A DNA stretch of 61,963 bases from Brevibacillus formosus (GTDB lineage Bacteria > Bacillota > Bacilli > Brevibacillales > Brevibacillaceae). Under the pieces are notes generated by a model, which ran no database searches, was not told the origin of the DNA, and was given only the letters and a program-made list of their open reading frames with translations. The stretch covers positions 1 to 61,963 of the forward strand of contig NZ_PXZL01000017.1 of NCBI RefSeq assembly GCF_003013405.1. Reading direction: 5' to 3'. This document shows positions 1-8,363 of this stretch, piece after piece. A program made the position numbers and the translations under genes. Every line of letters starts with the position of its first letter. Position 1 is the first letter of the stretch.

Positions 1-90
1 CCCCAGCCACCAGGTGCCCCACCCCAACCACCGGGTGCTCCACCCCAGCCGGGATTCCAACCAGGCCAGCCTCCCCATGTAGGCCAATAG
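1..90 (+). CDS. C-terminal end of a Pro/Gly/Gln-rich protein (partial)
   Basis: The window opens inside a reading frame that runs from base 1 to a TAG at 88-90. The 29 visible residues are repeats of the type PQPPGAPPQPPGAP followed by a Gly/Gln/Pro tail, a low-complexity C-terminus common in membrane or envelope proteins of Bacillota. The start and any functional domain lie outside the window, so no role can be assigned. The same frame after the TAG still encodes a Gly/His/Pro-rich stretch to a TGA near 182, so the TAG could be a recent nonsense change. Confidence 0.6.
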   Translation, partial: PQPPGAPPQPPGAPPQPGFQPGQPPHVGQ

Positions 91-452
91 CCAGGCCAGC
101 ATGTATTGCATCCCCACCAAGGATATGGCTGTGGGACGACAACGACCTCAGGGCCACGTCTTCTTCGGAAAAAAACGGGATGAGCCTGATCCTCTGGAAT
201 GTATTGAAAATCCTGGTCTGCTGAGTAATAAGGTGACTGGTCATATTGGGCAGGAACAAATTGGTTTTGATCGTATTCGTTTGAATCATATTGAGTTTGA
301 TCGTATTGGTTTTGATCGTATGGATAAGGTTGCATGTTGCGATTGGCACTCCTCTCGTTATCTGTCTGTGCATCTGTGCAGTAGCAGTATACGAGGCATT
401 TGCCTGTAAGGAGCATTGTCCAGCAGGAAATGGGCGGGGGCTACAAATAAAA
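91..452. other. Intergenic stretch without a supported gene
   Basis: No frame here combines a ribosome binding site with protein-like composition. Bases 266-323 hold an imperfect tandem repeat of a 14-16 bp unit (TTTGATCGTATTGG type, four copies). Frames crossing it give hydrophobic or Asp/Arg-rich peptides that reflect the repeat more than coding. It may be decayed 3' sequence of the upstream gene. Confidence 0.4.
266..323. repeat. Imperfect 14-16 bp tandem repeat
   Basis: Four consecutive units begin at 266, 280, 296 and 310, each close to TTTGATCGTATTGG, with unit lengths of 14, 16, 14 and 14 bases. The lengths are not multiples of three, which argues against a coding repeat. Function unknown. 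Confidence 0.6.
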
Positions 453-482
453 AAAGGAAGAGCCCGCATTCGCTCTTCCTTT
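453..482 (-). terminator. Rho-independent terminator of the glpX-DUF3055 unit
   Basis: An 11-bp perfect stem (AAAGGAAGAGC at 453-463 with its complement at 472-482) is followed on the minus strand by a T run. It lies just past the stop of the leftward DUF3055 gene. Confidence 0.85.
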
Positions 483-488
483 GGTGAA

Positions 489-758
489 TTAAATGGCTGC
501 TTCCAAAAATGCTTTCAATTCTTCGGCTTCGCGCTCGTTCAAGTTGAACGCGAATTCCAAATAGCCTTCTTCTTCCAGATCATCATGTCCAATAATAGCG
601 GAGCGCCCATTTTGAATGTTGATGACAATCGCTTTCCCATAAAAACGGTTGGTCGTCGTAATCGCGAGGTCAAAACGGGTAGCTTCTCCCATGAAGCTGA
701 CGAAGCGCGTTCGAGTATCCTCCGCCTCGTCGTACAAGTAGAACAAATCATTTGCCAT
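489..758 (-). CDS. DUF3055 family protein
   Basis: An 89-residue acidic soluble protein matching the short DUF3055 family of Bacillota; the conserved FYLYDEAEDTxTRFVSFMGE opening and the IIGHDDLEEEGYLE block are both visible. Biochemical function is unknown. The ATG at 758 follows a GAGGGA ribosome binding site. It lies 12 bp downstream of the glpX stop on the same strand and is followed by a strong terminator, so the two genes probably form one transcript. No signal peptide or membrane segment. Confidence 0.85.
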   Translation of the reverse strand: MANDLFYLYDEAEDTRTRFVSFMGEATRFDLAITTTNRFYGKAIVINIQNGRSAIIGHDDLEEEGYLEFAFNLNEREAEELKAFLEAAI

Positions 759-770
759 ATAGGTGTCCCT

Positions 771-1745
771 CTACTTCCATAAAAGATTTGGTTTGTGTTC
801 GGTATTGTGTACAGCGCGGACAAAGCGGATGGTTTTGGTTTTGGCACGCATGACGATCGAATGAGTTTCCACCATATCATCGCCGAGATAGCGGACGCCT
901 TGCAACAGCTCTCCATCAGAAACGCCTGTTGCCGCAAAAATGGCGTCGTCCCCTTTGACCAGATCGTTCAGCATCAAAAGCTGCTCCGGATTGTCGAGCC
1001 CCATTTTGATGCAGCGCTCGCGCTCGCTGTCGTTTTGCGGCTTGAGCTGGGCTTGCATGTCGCCACCCAGGCACTTGATCGCCGCGGCACTGATCACGCC
1101 CTCTGGCGCACCACCGATCCCCAAGAACAGGTCAATCCCTGTATGCGGCAGACAGGCAGCAATCGCAGCACCCACATCGCCATCTCCAAAAAGCTTCACT
1201 CGCGCACCCTTTTCACGAATGGCGTCAATAATCGCCTGGTGGCGGTCGCGTTCCTGAATAATGACCGTTACATCTTGCACGCGCTTGTTGTTTGCTTTTG
1301 CTACAACCTCTATCATTTTATCCACGGGATCGTAAAGGTTGATTAATCCGGCAGCACGTTTGCCAACGGCCATTTTCATCATGTACATGTCAGGTGCATG
1401 CAACAGTGTTCCACGGTCGCCGATGGCGATAACAGACATGGCATTGTTGTGACCCTTGGCGACAATCGTCGTTCCTTCTAGCGGATCAACCGCCACATCT
1501 ACCTCAGGTCCGCCTGCTTCCGGGTTACCGAGCTTTTCTCCGATATAGAGCATGGGGGCTTCATCCAGTTCACCTTCGCCAATGACGACGGTACCCCTCA
1601 TGTTGATCGTGTCAAACATGGCGCGCATGGCGCTGGTCGCTGCTCCATCTGCTTCATTCTTTTTCCCGCGTCCCATCCAGTGAGAAGAGGCGAGTGCAGC
1701 CATTTCCGTTACCCGCACAATTTCCAGAGCCAATTCGCGTTCCAC
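771..1745 (-). CDS. glpX: Class II fructose-1,6-bisphosphatase
   Basis: Hydrolyses fructose-1,6-bisphosphate to fructose-6-phosphate in gluconeogenesis, in the cytoplasm. The 324-residue length is normal for GlpX. Diagnostic blocks are [11 protein letters not shown], the metal-binding [17 protein letters not shown] and [14 protein letters not shown]. The start is a GTG at 1745 with GGGGAGG upstream. It is the first gene of a two-gene leftward unit with the DUF3055 gene. All expected motifs are present, so the enzyme should be active. Confidence 0.95.
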   Translation of the reverse strand: MERELALEIVRVTEMAALASSHWMGRGKKNEADGAATSAMRAMFDTINMRGTVVIGEGELDEAPMLYIGEKLGNPEAGGPEVDVAVDPLEGTTIVAKGHNNAMSVIAIGDRGTLLHAPDMYMMKMAVGKRAAGLINLYDPVDKMIEVVAKANNKRVQDVTVIIQERDRHQAIIDAIREKGARVKLFGDGDVGAAIAACLPHTGIDLFLGIGGAPEGVISAAAIKCLGGDMQAQLKPQNDSERERCIKMGLDNPEQLLMLNDLVKGDDAIFAATGVSDGELLQGVRYLGDDMVETHSIVMRAKTKTIRFVRAVHNTEHKPNLLWK

Positions 1746-1869
1746 AGTATGTTCCTCCCCTTATTCTTGCCGGCAAAAATTCACCCCATCATTGTAACAT
1801 AAAGTTATCACCGATTCGTGACAGGTCGTACAAATTTGGTATACTGAGGGATGAAAAGAGGTGAAACCG

Positions 1870-1977
1870 GTGAGCAATTCCTATTTGCAGGAAGGGGAAT
1901 TGGTGCTTCTCGTCCTGGTGCTAACATTTGTGTTTACCGTTTACTACTCAAAACGCAAATCAAAAAAGCGAAAGTAA
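1870..1977 (+). CDS. Small single-pass membrane protein, 35 aa
   Basis: A GTG start at 1870 follows AGAGGTGA six bases upstream and opens a 35-residue frame ending in TAA at 1975-1977. The peptide has a hydrophilic N-terminus, one hydrophobic segment rich in Leu/Val (about residues 11-25) and a strongly basic Lys/Arg tail, giving an expected cytoplasmic C-terminus. The stop overlaps the ribosome binding site of the next gene (yutE), so the two are likely co-transcribed. Function unknown. Confidence 0.6.
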   Translation: MSNSYLQEGELVLLVLVLTFVFTVYYSKRKSKKRK

Positions 1978-1987
1978 GGAGAAATAT

Positions 1988-2422
1988 ATGTACGACGTGA
2001 ATACAAAACGAATCGACCAAGTATTGGAACATATGTCTCGTATGCTTGATCTGTTGGACAAGCTCAGCGAACGAGGAGCCAAAGCGGTTTTGGCAGATGA
2101 AGTAGCTGTTGCTGCGATGGAGCGAGCCCTGCACTTGTCTATCGAAGGAATAGTAGATGTCGGAAATGCGCTGATCGACGGATTCATTATGCGAGATCCA
2201 GGAAGCTACAGCGACATCGTGGAAATTTTGCGGGATGAGCAAGTCATCACGGATGAACAGGCTTTGATCCTGACACGTGTGACTGATTTCCGCAAGCATC
2301 TGGTCAATGATTATACGAGTGTGCCGGTCAATGAGATGTACAGCCTGGTAGAAGAAGCTGCCGGTATGATTCGTCAGTTTGAACCACAGGTTAGAGCCTT
2401 CTTGAAAAAAGAACTTTTTTAA
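1988..2422 (+). CDS. yutE: DUF86 / HepT-like protein YutE
   Basis: A 144-residue all-helical protein of the DUF86 (HepT-like) family, corresponding to B. subtilis YutE. HepT members include RNase toxins of MNT/HepT systems, but chromosomal YutE proteins occur without a nucleotidyltransferase partner and their role is unclear. An Arg-x2-His pattern (ERALHLSIEG) sits near residue 45. The ATG at 1988 is preceded by AAGGAG. No MNT gene is adjacent, so a toxin-antitoxin role is not supported here. Confidence 0.8.
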   Translation: MYDVNTKRIDQVLEHMSRMLDLLDKLSERGAKAVLADEVAVAAMERALHLSIEGIVDVGNALIDGFIMRDPGSYSDIVEILRDEQVITDEQALILTRVTDFRKHLVNDYTSVPVNEMYSLVEEAAGMIRQFEPQVRAFLKKELF

Positions 2423-2483
2423 AAAGATGTTTTCAATCTATCCACAAACGTAGCGGATATTTTATACAAAAGACTTTCGTTTG

Positions 2484-2512
2484 TTTACTAAAACGTCTTC
2501 ATCCACTACAAT
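2484..2512 (+). promoter_or_regulatory. Probable sigma-A promoter for the SufR-like gene
   Basis: TTTACT at 2484-2489 and TACAAT at 2507-2512 are separated by 17 bp and sit about 25 bases before the start codon of the regulator at 2536. Confidence 0.5.
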
Positions 2513-2535
2513 AGGGAGAAAGGACGGTGATACGT

Positions 2536-3165
2536 ATGACAAACGAAGGAACGTCCACTCGTGATCAAATCCTGCACATGCTCAAGGTCAAAGGTTCACT
2601 CCCTGTCAGCGACATGGCCGTCGAGCTAGGGATTACTGAAATGGCGGTACGGCGTCATTTGAACACCCTGGAGAGAGATAATTTGATCAAGTCTACGCTT
2701 GTTCGGCAAGCGATGGGACGCCCAACGAATGTTTATTCATTGTCGCAGGAAGCAGACGAGCTGTTCCCGCGCAATTATTCTCATTTAACATTAGATTTTT
2801 TACAGGACATAAAGGAAATCGACGGTTTGTCCAAAATAGAGATGCTGTTTAGACGCCGCGAGAATCGCTTGGAGGAGACTTATCGCTCCCACATGCAAGG
2901 TGACTTGGAAAATCGTGTAGCCAAGCTGGCCGAGCTACAAAACGATAAAGGCTATATGGTCGAATGGGAAAAGGACGAAAATGGAGACGGCTATCGGATT
3001 CAAGAGTTCAATTGCCCAATCTCGCAAGTAGCTCGTGAATTCAACCAAGCGTGTAGCTGTGAGCTTTCCTTGTTCCGTCGGGTTTTGAAAGCCAATGTCG
3101 AGCAAACCACGTGCATGGCAAAAGGCGGAGACAAATGCGTGTTTCACATCAAGGAAGCGAAATAA
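2536..3165 (+). CDS. SufR-like winged-helix regulator with C-terminal cysteine cluster
   Basis: A 209-residue DNA-binding regulator. The N-terminal 70 residues form a DeoR/ArsR-type winged helix (SVSDMAVELGITEMAVRRHL region). The C-terminal half carries cysteines in the order FNCP, ACSC, TTCM and DKCVF, the arrangement of SufR-type regulators that bind an Fe-S cluster and control suf genes. Fe-S sensing is family knowledge plus inference. The ATG at 2536 is preferred over an in-frame GTG at 2527 because GGTGAT lies just before it. Fe-S genes yutI and yutM occur elsewhere in the window; the suf operon is not here. Confidence 0.75.
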   Translation: MTNEGTSTRDQILHMLKVKGSLPVSDMAVELGITEMAVRRHLNTLERDNLIKSTLVRQAMGRPTNVYSLSQEADELFPRNYSHLTLDFLQDIKEIDGLSKIEMLFRRRENRLEETYRSHMQGDLENRVAKLAELQNDKGYMVEWEKDENGDGYRIQEFNCPISQVAREFNQACSCELSLFRRVLKANVEQTTCMAKGGDKCVFHIKEAK

Positions 3166-3179
3166 AATAGTTATAACGA

Positions 3180-3283
3180 CAGTCCACTCGAATCGGGTGG
3201 ATTTTTTCTTTTGTTTAAAACCGGCTGTACTAAATAAGAACGAGGCAGGCACAGGATTCGGTTAGGGTCCTGTGCCTTTTTTT
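3180..3283 (+). terminator. Two successive hairpins after the SufR-like gene
   Basis: The first hairpin pairs TCCAC with GTGGA and runs into TTTTTT near 3204-3210. The second is a GC-rich stem (GGCACAGGA pairing TCCTGTGCC) followed by seven Ts near 3276-3283. Both have the form of Rho-independent terminators. Confidence 0.75.
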
Positions 3284-3494
3284 CTAGAATCACGCAGGTA
3301 TTAAGTACCTTTTTGCTCTCATTCTAGCAATCTTAATGTTGGTTTAACGTTTTCTTTATGTTGGACATTTACTATTTATGGTGTAAAAAACAACAAAACA
3401 CACAGAAAAACAACGGAAAGGCGGAATGATATCAAGATAATTTTGGTTAGCCGGATAGCTGTCGTGACGAAAAACAGATGAGGAGAGATCCGTA

Positions 3495-4736
3495 ATGAAA
3501 AAAATGGTATCAAGTATAGCTGCTTCTGCCATCTTGTTGGGTGGAATTCTGCCAGTTGTTGATTCCGCACATGCAAAAGACAAATTTTCTGAGAAAAAGA
3601 TGACGATGACATTTGACGTGATCAGTGACATTCAAGGAGACCTCCAAGATTTTGATCACGTTTTGCAAGACATCAATGAAGAAAATCCAAAGTCCGAAGC
3701 ACTGATCATTAACGGTGATATTACTCCTCGCGGCTACGATTTTGAATATGAAGCCGTGCAAGATGTGCTCGATAACAATCCTCACCCTGAAAATGTGTGG
3801 TACAGCATCGGAAATCATGAGTTTTATGTGCCGAAGTGGAAGAATCCCCAAACGCTTGCACAAAGTAGCTGGCCAAACGGCACAACGGAAGAAGAGTTGT
3901 TCGATAACTTCTACCAATTCAGCGGAGAAGACAAGGTCTATCACCAAAAAGAAATCAATGGATATCCCTTTCTCTTCCTCGGCACAGAAAAATACATGAA
4001 ATACCACGATCCTAAATTATGGGATGAAGTATATATGAGCGACGAGCAACTGGATTGGCTGAAAGATAATCTGAAGCATTACAGCAAGCAGGACAAGAAT
4101 AAGCCCATTTTTGTATTCTCGCACCATGTGCTCCCGGACAGTGTCTCGGGCTCCAGACAAAATCCATACAAGAACGATTACCTGGATGTGGACAAGCTCC
4201 TTGACATCTTGAAAGACTATCCGCAAGTTGTTTTCTTCTCGAGCCACACCCATTGGGATCTGAACTTGCCGGACTGGGCAGGCAAAAAGAAAGTCAAAGG
4301 CGGAGACAAACGCGGCTTTACTGTCGTAAACACGGCCGGCATTGAAAAGGGTTGGATGTCAGCCGGTCCAGACGGTGGCGAAAAAGTCACGCCGGATGGA
4401 GGGGCTTTCAAGCAAGGGCTGCGCTTGCAAGTGTACGGTAATGATGTCGTCATCCAAGCGTATGACTACCAACACGACAAAGTAATTAAGAAGCTCAGCA
4501 TCCGTAATGGAAAAATCGAGCAGTTGCCGCCGGATGTACAGGCAGACGATGATGATAATGTGCTTGTCAACGCGACGCAATACATGGAGTACGCAGTTGG
4601 CAAGCAAAAAAACTGGCGGGATTTTGATCCCGAAAATCCACCAACATTTCCAGGAAACCAGGTCGTGTATGTCCGTCATAAAGGGGAAATGAACCTGGAA
4701 GCCGGCACGCCACTTATGGTCAAATTCAAGAAATAA
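3495..4736 (+). CDS. Secreted metallophosphoesterase with C-terminal DUF4073-type domain
   Basis: A 413-residue calcineurin-like phosphoesterase exported through an N-terminal signal peptide (MKKM, hydrophobic core, SAHA-K cleavage near residue 27). Dimetal ligands are visible in order: SDIQGD, INGDITPRG, GNHEF, FSHH and SHTHWD. The last 60 residues (VLVNATQYMEYAV block) match the DUF4073 tail found on such secreted enzymes. Substrate is unknown; a phosphoester scavenging role outside the cell is the family expectation. It is transcribed alone and ends before a terminator. Confidence 0.85.
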   Translation: MKKMVSSIAASAILLGGILPVVDSAHAKDKFSEKKMTMTFDVISDIQGDLQDFDHVLQDINEENPKSEALIINGDITPRGYDFEYEAVQDVLDNNPHPENVWYSIGNHEFYVPKWKNPQTLAQSSWPNGTTEEELFDNFYQFSGEDKVYHQKEINGYPFLFLGTEKYMKYHDPKLWDEVYMSDEQLDWLKDNLKHYSKQDKNKPIFVFSHHVLPDSVSGSRQNPYKNDYLDVDKLLDILKDYPQVVFFSSHTHWDLNLPDWAGKKKVKGGDKRGFTVVNTAGIEKGWMSAGPDGGEKVTPDGGAFKQGLRLQVYGNDVVIQAYDYQHDKVIKKLSIRNGKIEQLPPDVQADDDDNVLVNATQYMEYAVGKQKNWRDFDPENPPTFPGNQVVYVRHKGEMNLEAGTPLMVKFKK

Positions 4737-4787
4737 CGGGACTGACGAACATTGTTCGTTAGAAGAGGGCCGATCAGGTCCTAAACA

Positions 4788-4826
4788 AAAAACAGGAAGC
4801 GGTATAATGCCGTTTCCTGTTTTTTG
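4788..4826 (+). terminator. Terminator after the metallophosphoesterase
   Basis: AAACAGGAA pairs with TTCCTGTTT around a CGG/CCG inner stem, followed by a T-run. It separates the phosphoesterase from yutF. Confidence 0.8.
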
Positions 4827-4907
4827 CGATTGGAAGGACGAAGGTTTACACTAACAGGGGAGAGCTTGTTCAACCGGCTTACGACAACAGATAGGAGATG
4901 GAACAAC

Positions 4908-5687
4908 GTGAAACAATATAAAGGCTATTTGCTTGATTTGGATGGGACGATCTATCGGGGGAAAGAAGCGATTCCGGGAGCAGCAGCATTCATCACCCAC
5001 TTAAAAACACACCAAATTCCGTATTTGTTCCTGACAAACAATTCTTCAGCCTCTGCACAGCACGTGGCAGAACGGCTGGTAGCAATGGGCATAGAAGCAC
5101 AGGCTAGCGACGTGTATACCACGAGTATGGCTACTGCTACGTATTTACAAGAGCAGGCACCAGCGGGAACACGCGTGTACGTGATTGGAGAGGCGGGCTT
5201 GCATGATCAGCTCACGGATGCAGGCTATGTGATTACAGAGGAAGACCCGGCTTATGTCATTGTCGGGATTGATCGTGCGTTTACGTATGAAAAACTGGCG
5301 ATCGCCGCACGTGCTATCCGTGCAGGAGCAACTTTTATCGCTACAAATGCAGATGCAGCCCTGCCGACAGATGCCGGTCTGTTCCCTGGCAATGGTTCAC
5401 TGGTGGCAGCCGTCTCCGTTGCCTCCGCGACCAAACCAATCGTGATTGGCAAACCAGAGTCTATTATTGTCCGTTACGCTCTGAATCAGCTTGGTATTGC
5501 TGCGGCTGATACGCTGATCGTCGGGGACAATTTATATACGGACATTGAGGCAGGTGCCAACAGCGGCTTGGACAGCTTGCTCGTTTTGACAGGCTATTCC
5601 ACGCGCGAAGAAGCAGACAAGCATCATGCTTCGCCTACCCATATTGCGGAAAATTTGCCGGAATGGCAGCAGCGAATCTCACTATGA
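4908..5687 (+). CDS. yutF: NagD-type HAD phosphatase YutF
   Basis: A 259-residue haloacid-dehalogenase phosphatase of the NagD/p-nitrophenylphosphatase group, acting in the cytoplasm on sugar or nucleotide phosphates. HAD motifs are present: DLDGTIYRG (nucleophile Asp), LTNNSS, GKPE and GDNLYTDIEAG. The GTG at 4908 has AGGAGAT eight bases upstream and places DLDGT close to the N-terminus, as in B. subtilis YutF. Its last six bases overlap the end of the convergent yutG gene. Confidence 0.9.
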   Translation: MKQYKGYLLDLDGTIYRGKEAIPGAAAFITHLKTHQIPYLFLTNNSSASAQHVAERLVAMGIEAQASDVYTTSMATATYLQEQAPAGTRVYVIGEAGLHDQLTDAGYVITEEDPAYVIVGIDRAFTYEKLAIAARAIRAGATFIATNADAALPTDAGLFPGNGSLVAAVSVASATKPIVIGKPESIIVRYALNQLGIAAADTLIVGDNLYTDIEAGANSGLDSLLVLTGYSTREEADKHHASPTHIAENLPEWQQRISL

Positions 5688-6197
5688 TTCGGCGCATTCT
5701 TCCTGCTGCTTCTGGCGGTGGGCAATGCGGCTGGAGGCGGCGGCTGCGACCGCTCCGACGAGATCGTCCAAAAAAGTATGGACACCAAAACGCTTGTCGT
5801 TGAGTTCGGCGAGTTTGCCGTGCTTCAGCTTGTCTACATAACCGAAGTTAGTGAATCCGATGCTCCCGTACAGGTTGACAATGGCGAGGGCGAGTACCTC
5901 GTCAATACCGTATAAGGGCTCGTCTGTTTCGATAATCGCCTGGAGCGGAGGCAGCAGCTGCTTTTGTTCTGCGAGGATGTCGAGCTGAATCCCGGTCAGC
6001 AACGCGTTTTGGACCTCACGTTTTTTCAAGACGGACGCGACACTCTCGAGACACAACTCCAAGTTGATGTCCGGGATGTATTGTGACTGCAGGAACATGA
6101 CAATTTCAGCAATGTCGTTCAAACTGACTCCTCGTTTTTCCAATAGCTCAATAACGAAATCTAGACAACTCTCGCTATTTAGTGGATGCTCACTCAT
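5682..6197 (-). CDS. yutG: Phosphatidylglycerophosphatase A family protein YutG
   Basis: A 171-residue PgpA-family protein corresponding to B. subtilis YutG. Hallmarks are LLEKRGVSLNDIAEIV, IETDEPLYGIDEVLAL, YGSIGFTNFGYVDKLK and HTFLDDLVGAVAAAASSRIAH. PgpA enzymes dephosphorylate phosphatidylglycerophosphate; this shorter soluble-looking Gram-positive version has no clear transmembrane helices, so activity is assumed from the family. ATG at 6197 with AAGGAGG ten bases upstream. It converges with yutF. Confidence 0.85.
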   Translation of the reverse strand: MSEHPLNSESCLDFVIELLEKRGVSLNDIAEIVMFLQSQYIPDINLELCLESVASVLKKREVQNALLTGIQLDILAEQKQLLPPLQAIIETDEPLYGIDEVLALAIVNLYGSIGFTNFGYVDKLKHGKLAELNDKRFGVHTFLDDLVGAVAAAASSRIAHRQKQQEECAES

Positions 6198-6361
6198 GCT
6201 TGCGGTTCCTCCTTTTTCACGTGCGTGTTCAAATAGTCGACTTTTCAGCACCCAGAAAGTCGGCATGAATGCATCTAGTATCTGCATACAGATAGGCACC
6301 TATCCCGATCTACCGACATACAATGCCAGAAGAGCAGTATGCAAGGAGGGTGAACAACTGT

Positions 6362-7447
6362 ATGGAAGAAAAAGAGCTTCTTCAAGAGAAGTACGGATTT
6401 GAACTTCAGGGATATCGTACGACGGGGGCAAGCAAGGTACTGGAAACGGATCGAGGCCTTTTCTACATGTTCGAGGCGCCAGCCGGATATAAATACAAAA
6501 GTAAGTTTATTGAGAAAGTAAAAAAACATTTAAGCCAACAGCAAAACATTCGCTTGTTAAAGCTGGTCAACACAACAAGCGGGCAGGCTCACATCGTTGA
6601 TGATGAGCAGCTTTACTATTTATACAGAGGCGTGCGAGAGGCGGTTCCCGAAAATCCATATTATGCCAGTGGTCAGTCACTCGCGAAGTTCCATCAGGCC
6701 ACGAGTGATTTTTCATCTGACAAGATGTTTATACCCTATAGCTCTCTTGGCAACTGGCCGAGCATGTGGCGCAAAAAGCTGCGGAATTTTAATGAGTACC
6801 GGGATGAAATGGATGAGGAAAATGTAGAGCTCGCGCCAATGGATGAATATTTGTTGACCTGCTTCACGTACATTACTCAGCTCGGGGAATTGTCCGTTCA
6901 ATATTTGTTGGATGCCGGATACGATAAAGTCGTGAAGGAAACAGCGAGTCTCGGGAAAGTAGCCTACCAAAATTTTGATCAAGGGTATATGCTATGGAAA
7001 GAGAAGGATGTACGTCTAATGGCAGGTGAATGGAACTGGGTTCTTGATATGCGTACTCGCGATGTGGGGCAGTGGATCAAAGCCGAGACAAAGCGAAACG
7101 GCTGGAATGAAGAGGCTGTGTCCAGCTTTCTCGATGGCTACAACAGCGTCTCTGCTCTGCTTCCCGCTGAATATGCCGTGATTTATGCGCTCATGCTCTA
7201 CCCAGGCAGGTTTTTGAAGCTCGTAGAAACTTATATGGAGTTGCCAGTAGAAGAGCGCCAGGAAGTCAACATTCAAGCATGGCAAACGCAGCTGGAAGAC
7301 GAGCTAACCAAAATGGAAGACGGACTTCGAAAGTACCCATTATTCATTGCACAGCGTTATGACGTATCCATTCCACAAATTGACTGGTTGTGGAGGAAAA
7401 AAGATGATCAAGCAACAAGTTTTCGTTACGAGGAAACTCAATCCTGA
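6362..7447 (+). CDS. yutH: Spore coat-associated protein YutH
   Basis: A 361-residue protein of the CotS/YutH spore-coat group, which has a kinase-like (aminoglycoside phosphotransferase) fold and is made during sporulation. Recognised from the overall sequence, including the YLYRGVREAVPENPYYASGQ region and the GEWNWVLDMRTRDVGQW block. The ATG at 6362 lies 11 bases after AAGGAGGG; an in-frame GTG at 6350 touches that site and is unlikely. Its 3' end overlaps the next gene by 44 bp, suggesting a co-transcribed set of three (yutH, dehydrogenase, hydrolase). Confidence 0.8.
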   Translation: MEEKELLQEKYGFELQGYRTTGASKVLETDRGLFYMFEAPAGYKYKSKFIEKVKKHLSQQQNIRLLKLVNTTSGQAHIVDDEQLYYLYRGVREAVPENPYYASGQSLAKFHQATSDFSSDKMFIPYSSLGNWPSMWRKKLRNFNEYRDEMDEENVELAPMDEYLLTCFTYITQLGELSVQYLLDAGYDKVVKETASLGKVAYQNFDQGYMLWKEKDVRLMAGEWNWVLDMRTRDVGQWIKAETKRNGWNEEAVSSFLDGYNSVSALLPAEYAVIYALMLYPGRFLKLVETYMELPVEERQEVNIQAWQTQLEDELTKMEDGLRKYPLFIAQRYDVSIPQIDWLWRKKDDQATSFRYEETQS

Positions 7448-8363
7448 AGTGATCGCGATGCTTGAAAAAGTAGCCGAAGTCGAACAATGGACAAAAAATG
7501 CGCCAATCCCGCGTGAATTGTTGCTGGAAAAGATTAAACATGTAGATGCCGTCTTGACCATGCTGACAGAACGAGTGGACGAAGAATTTTTGGCGAGTAC
7601 AAAACGACTCCGTATCGTGGCGAACATGGCGGTCGGTTACGACAATATTGATTTGGAAGCGTGCAGACGACACGAGGTCATCGTAACCAACACGCCCGAT
7701 GTGCTAACAGAGTCTACTGCCGATTTGGCTTTCGCTTTACTGATGGCGACAGGCCGACGATTGACGGAAGCCAACCGATTTTTATTACAGGGCGAATGGA
7801 CATCGTGGAGTCCGACTCTCATGGCTGGACAAAATGTATATGGTTCGACTCTGGGGATTATCGGAATGGGGCGAATTGGGGAAGCTGTGGCGAGACGCGC
7901 CAAAGGATTTGGCATGCGAATCTTGTATCACAACCGGAATCGCAAACCGCAGGCTGAGCAAGAGACAGGGGCACGGTATGCGGATTTGGCGGAGCTTCTG
8001 CAAGAGTCCGATTACGTCGTTCTGCTTACACCGCTGACAGAGGACACGCGCATGCTGATGGGGGAAAAACAGTTTTCGCTCATGAAAGAAACCGCTGTGT
8101 TTATCAATGTTTCTCGTGGTGGGACAGTCGATGAGTCCGCATTGTATCAAGCGTTGGTTGAAAAGAAAATTTGGGCGGCTGGCCTGGACGTTTTTGCGGT
8201 TGAGCCTGTCCCAATGGATAACCCGCTCTTGCAGCTGCCGAATGTAGTCGCGTTTCCACATATTGGTAGTGCAACTGTGCAAACGAGGGCGGAGATGGCG
8301 AGGCTGGCTGCTGCTAACATCGTAGAGGTGCTAAGTGGAAGGGGACCACTGACTGCGGTATGA
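7404..8363 (+). CDS. D-2-hydroxyacid dehydrogenase (glyoxylate/hydroxypyruvate reductase type)
   Basis: A 319-residue NAD(P)-dependent enzyme that reduces 2-oxoacids such as glyoxylate or hydroxypyruvate. It has the nucleotide-binding GIIGMGRIGEAVARRAKGFG motif, the VNVSRGG-type block (FINVSRGGTVDE), catalytic Arg in that region, Glu in GLDVFAVEP and the terminal HIGSAT histidine. The ATG at 7404 has GGAGG eight bases upstream and lies inside the end of yutH. The exact substrate cannot be told from sequence. Confidence 0.9.
   Translation: MIKQQVFVTRKLNPEVIAMLEKVAEVEQWTKNAPIPRELLLEKIKHVDAVLTMLTERVDEEFLASTKRLRIVANMAVGYDNIDLEACRRHEVIVTNTPDVLTESTADLAFALLMATGRRLTEANRFLLQGEWTSWSPTLMAGQNVYGSTLGIIGMGRIGEAVARRAKGFGMRILYHNRNRKPQAEQETGARYADLAELLQESDYVVLLTPLTEDTRMLMGEKQFSLMKETAVFINVSRGGTVDESALYQALVEKKIWAAGLDVFAVEPVPMDNPLLQLPNVVAFPHIGSATVQTRAEMARLAAANIVEVLSGRGPLTAV

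Noticed and set aside
291..782. Open frame opposite the DUF3055 gene
   Set aside because: No ribosome binding site; it is antisense to a well-supported gene and crosses its terminator.
1988..2422. HepT toxin of an MNT/HepT pair
   Set aside because: No nucleotidyltransferase antitoxin gene next to it; matches the chromosomal YutE type.
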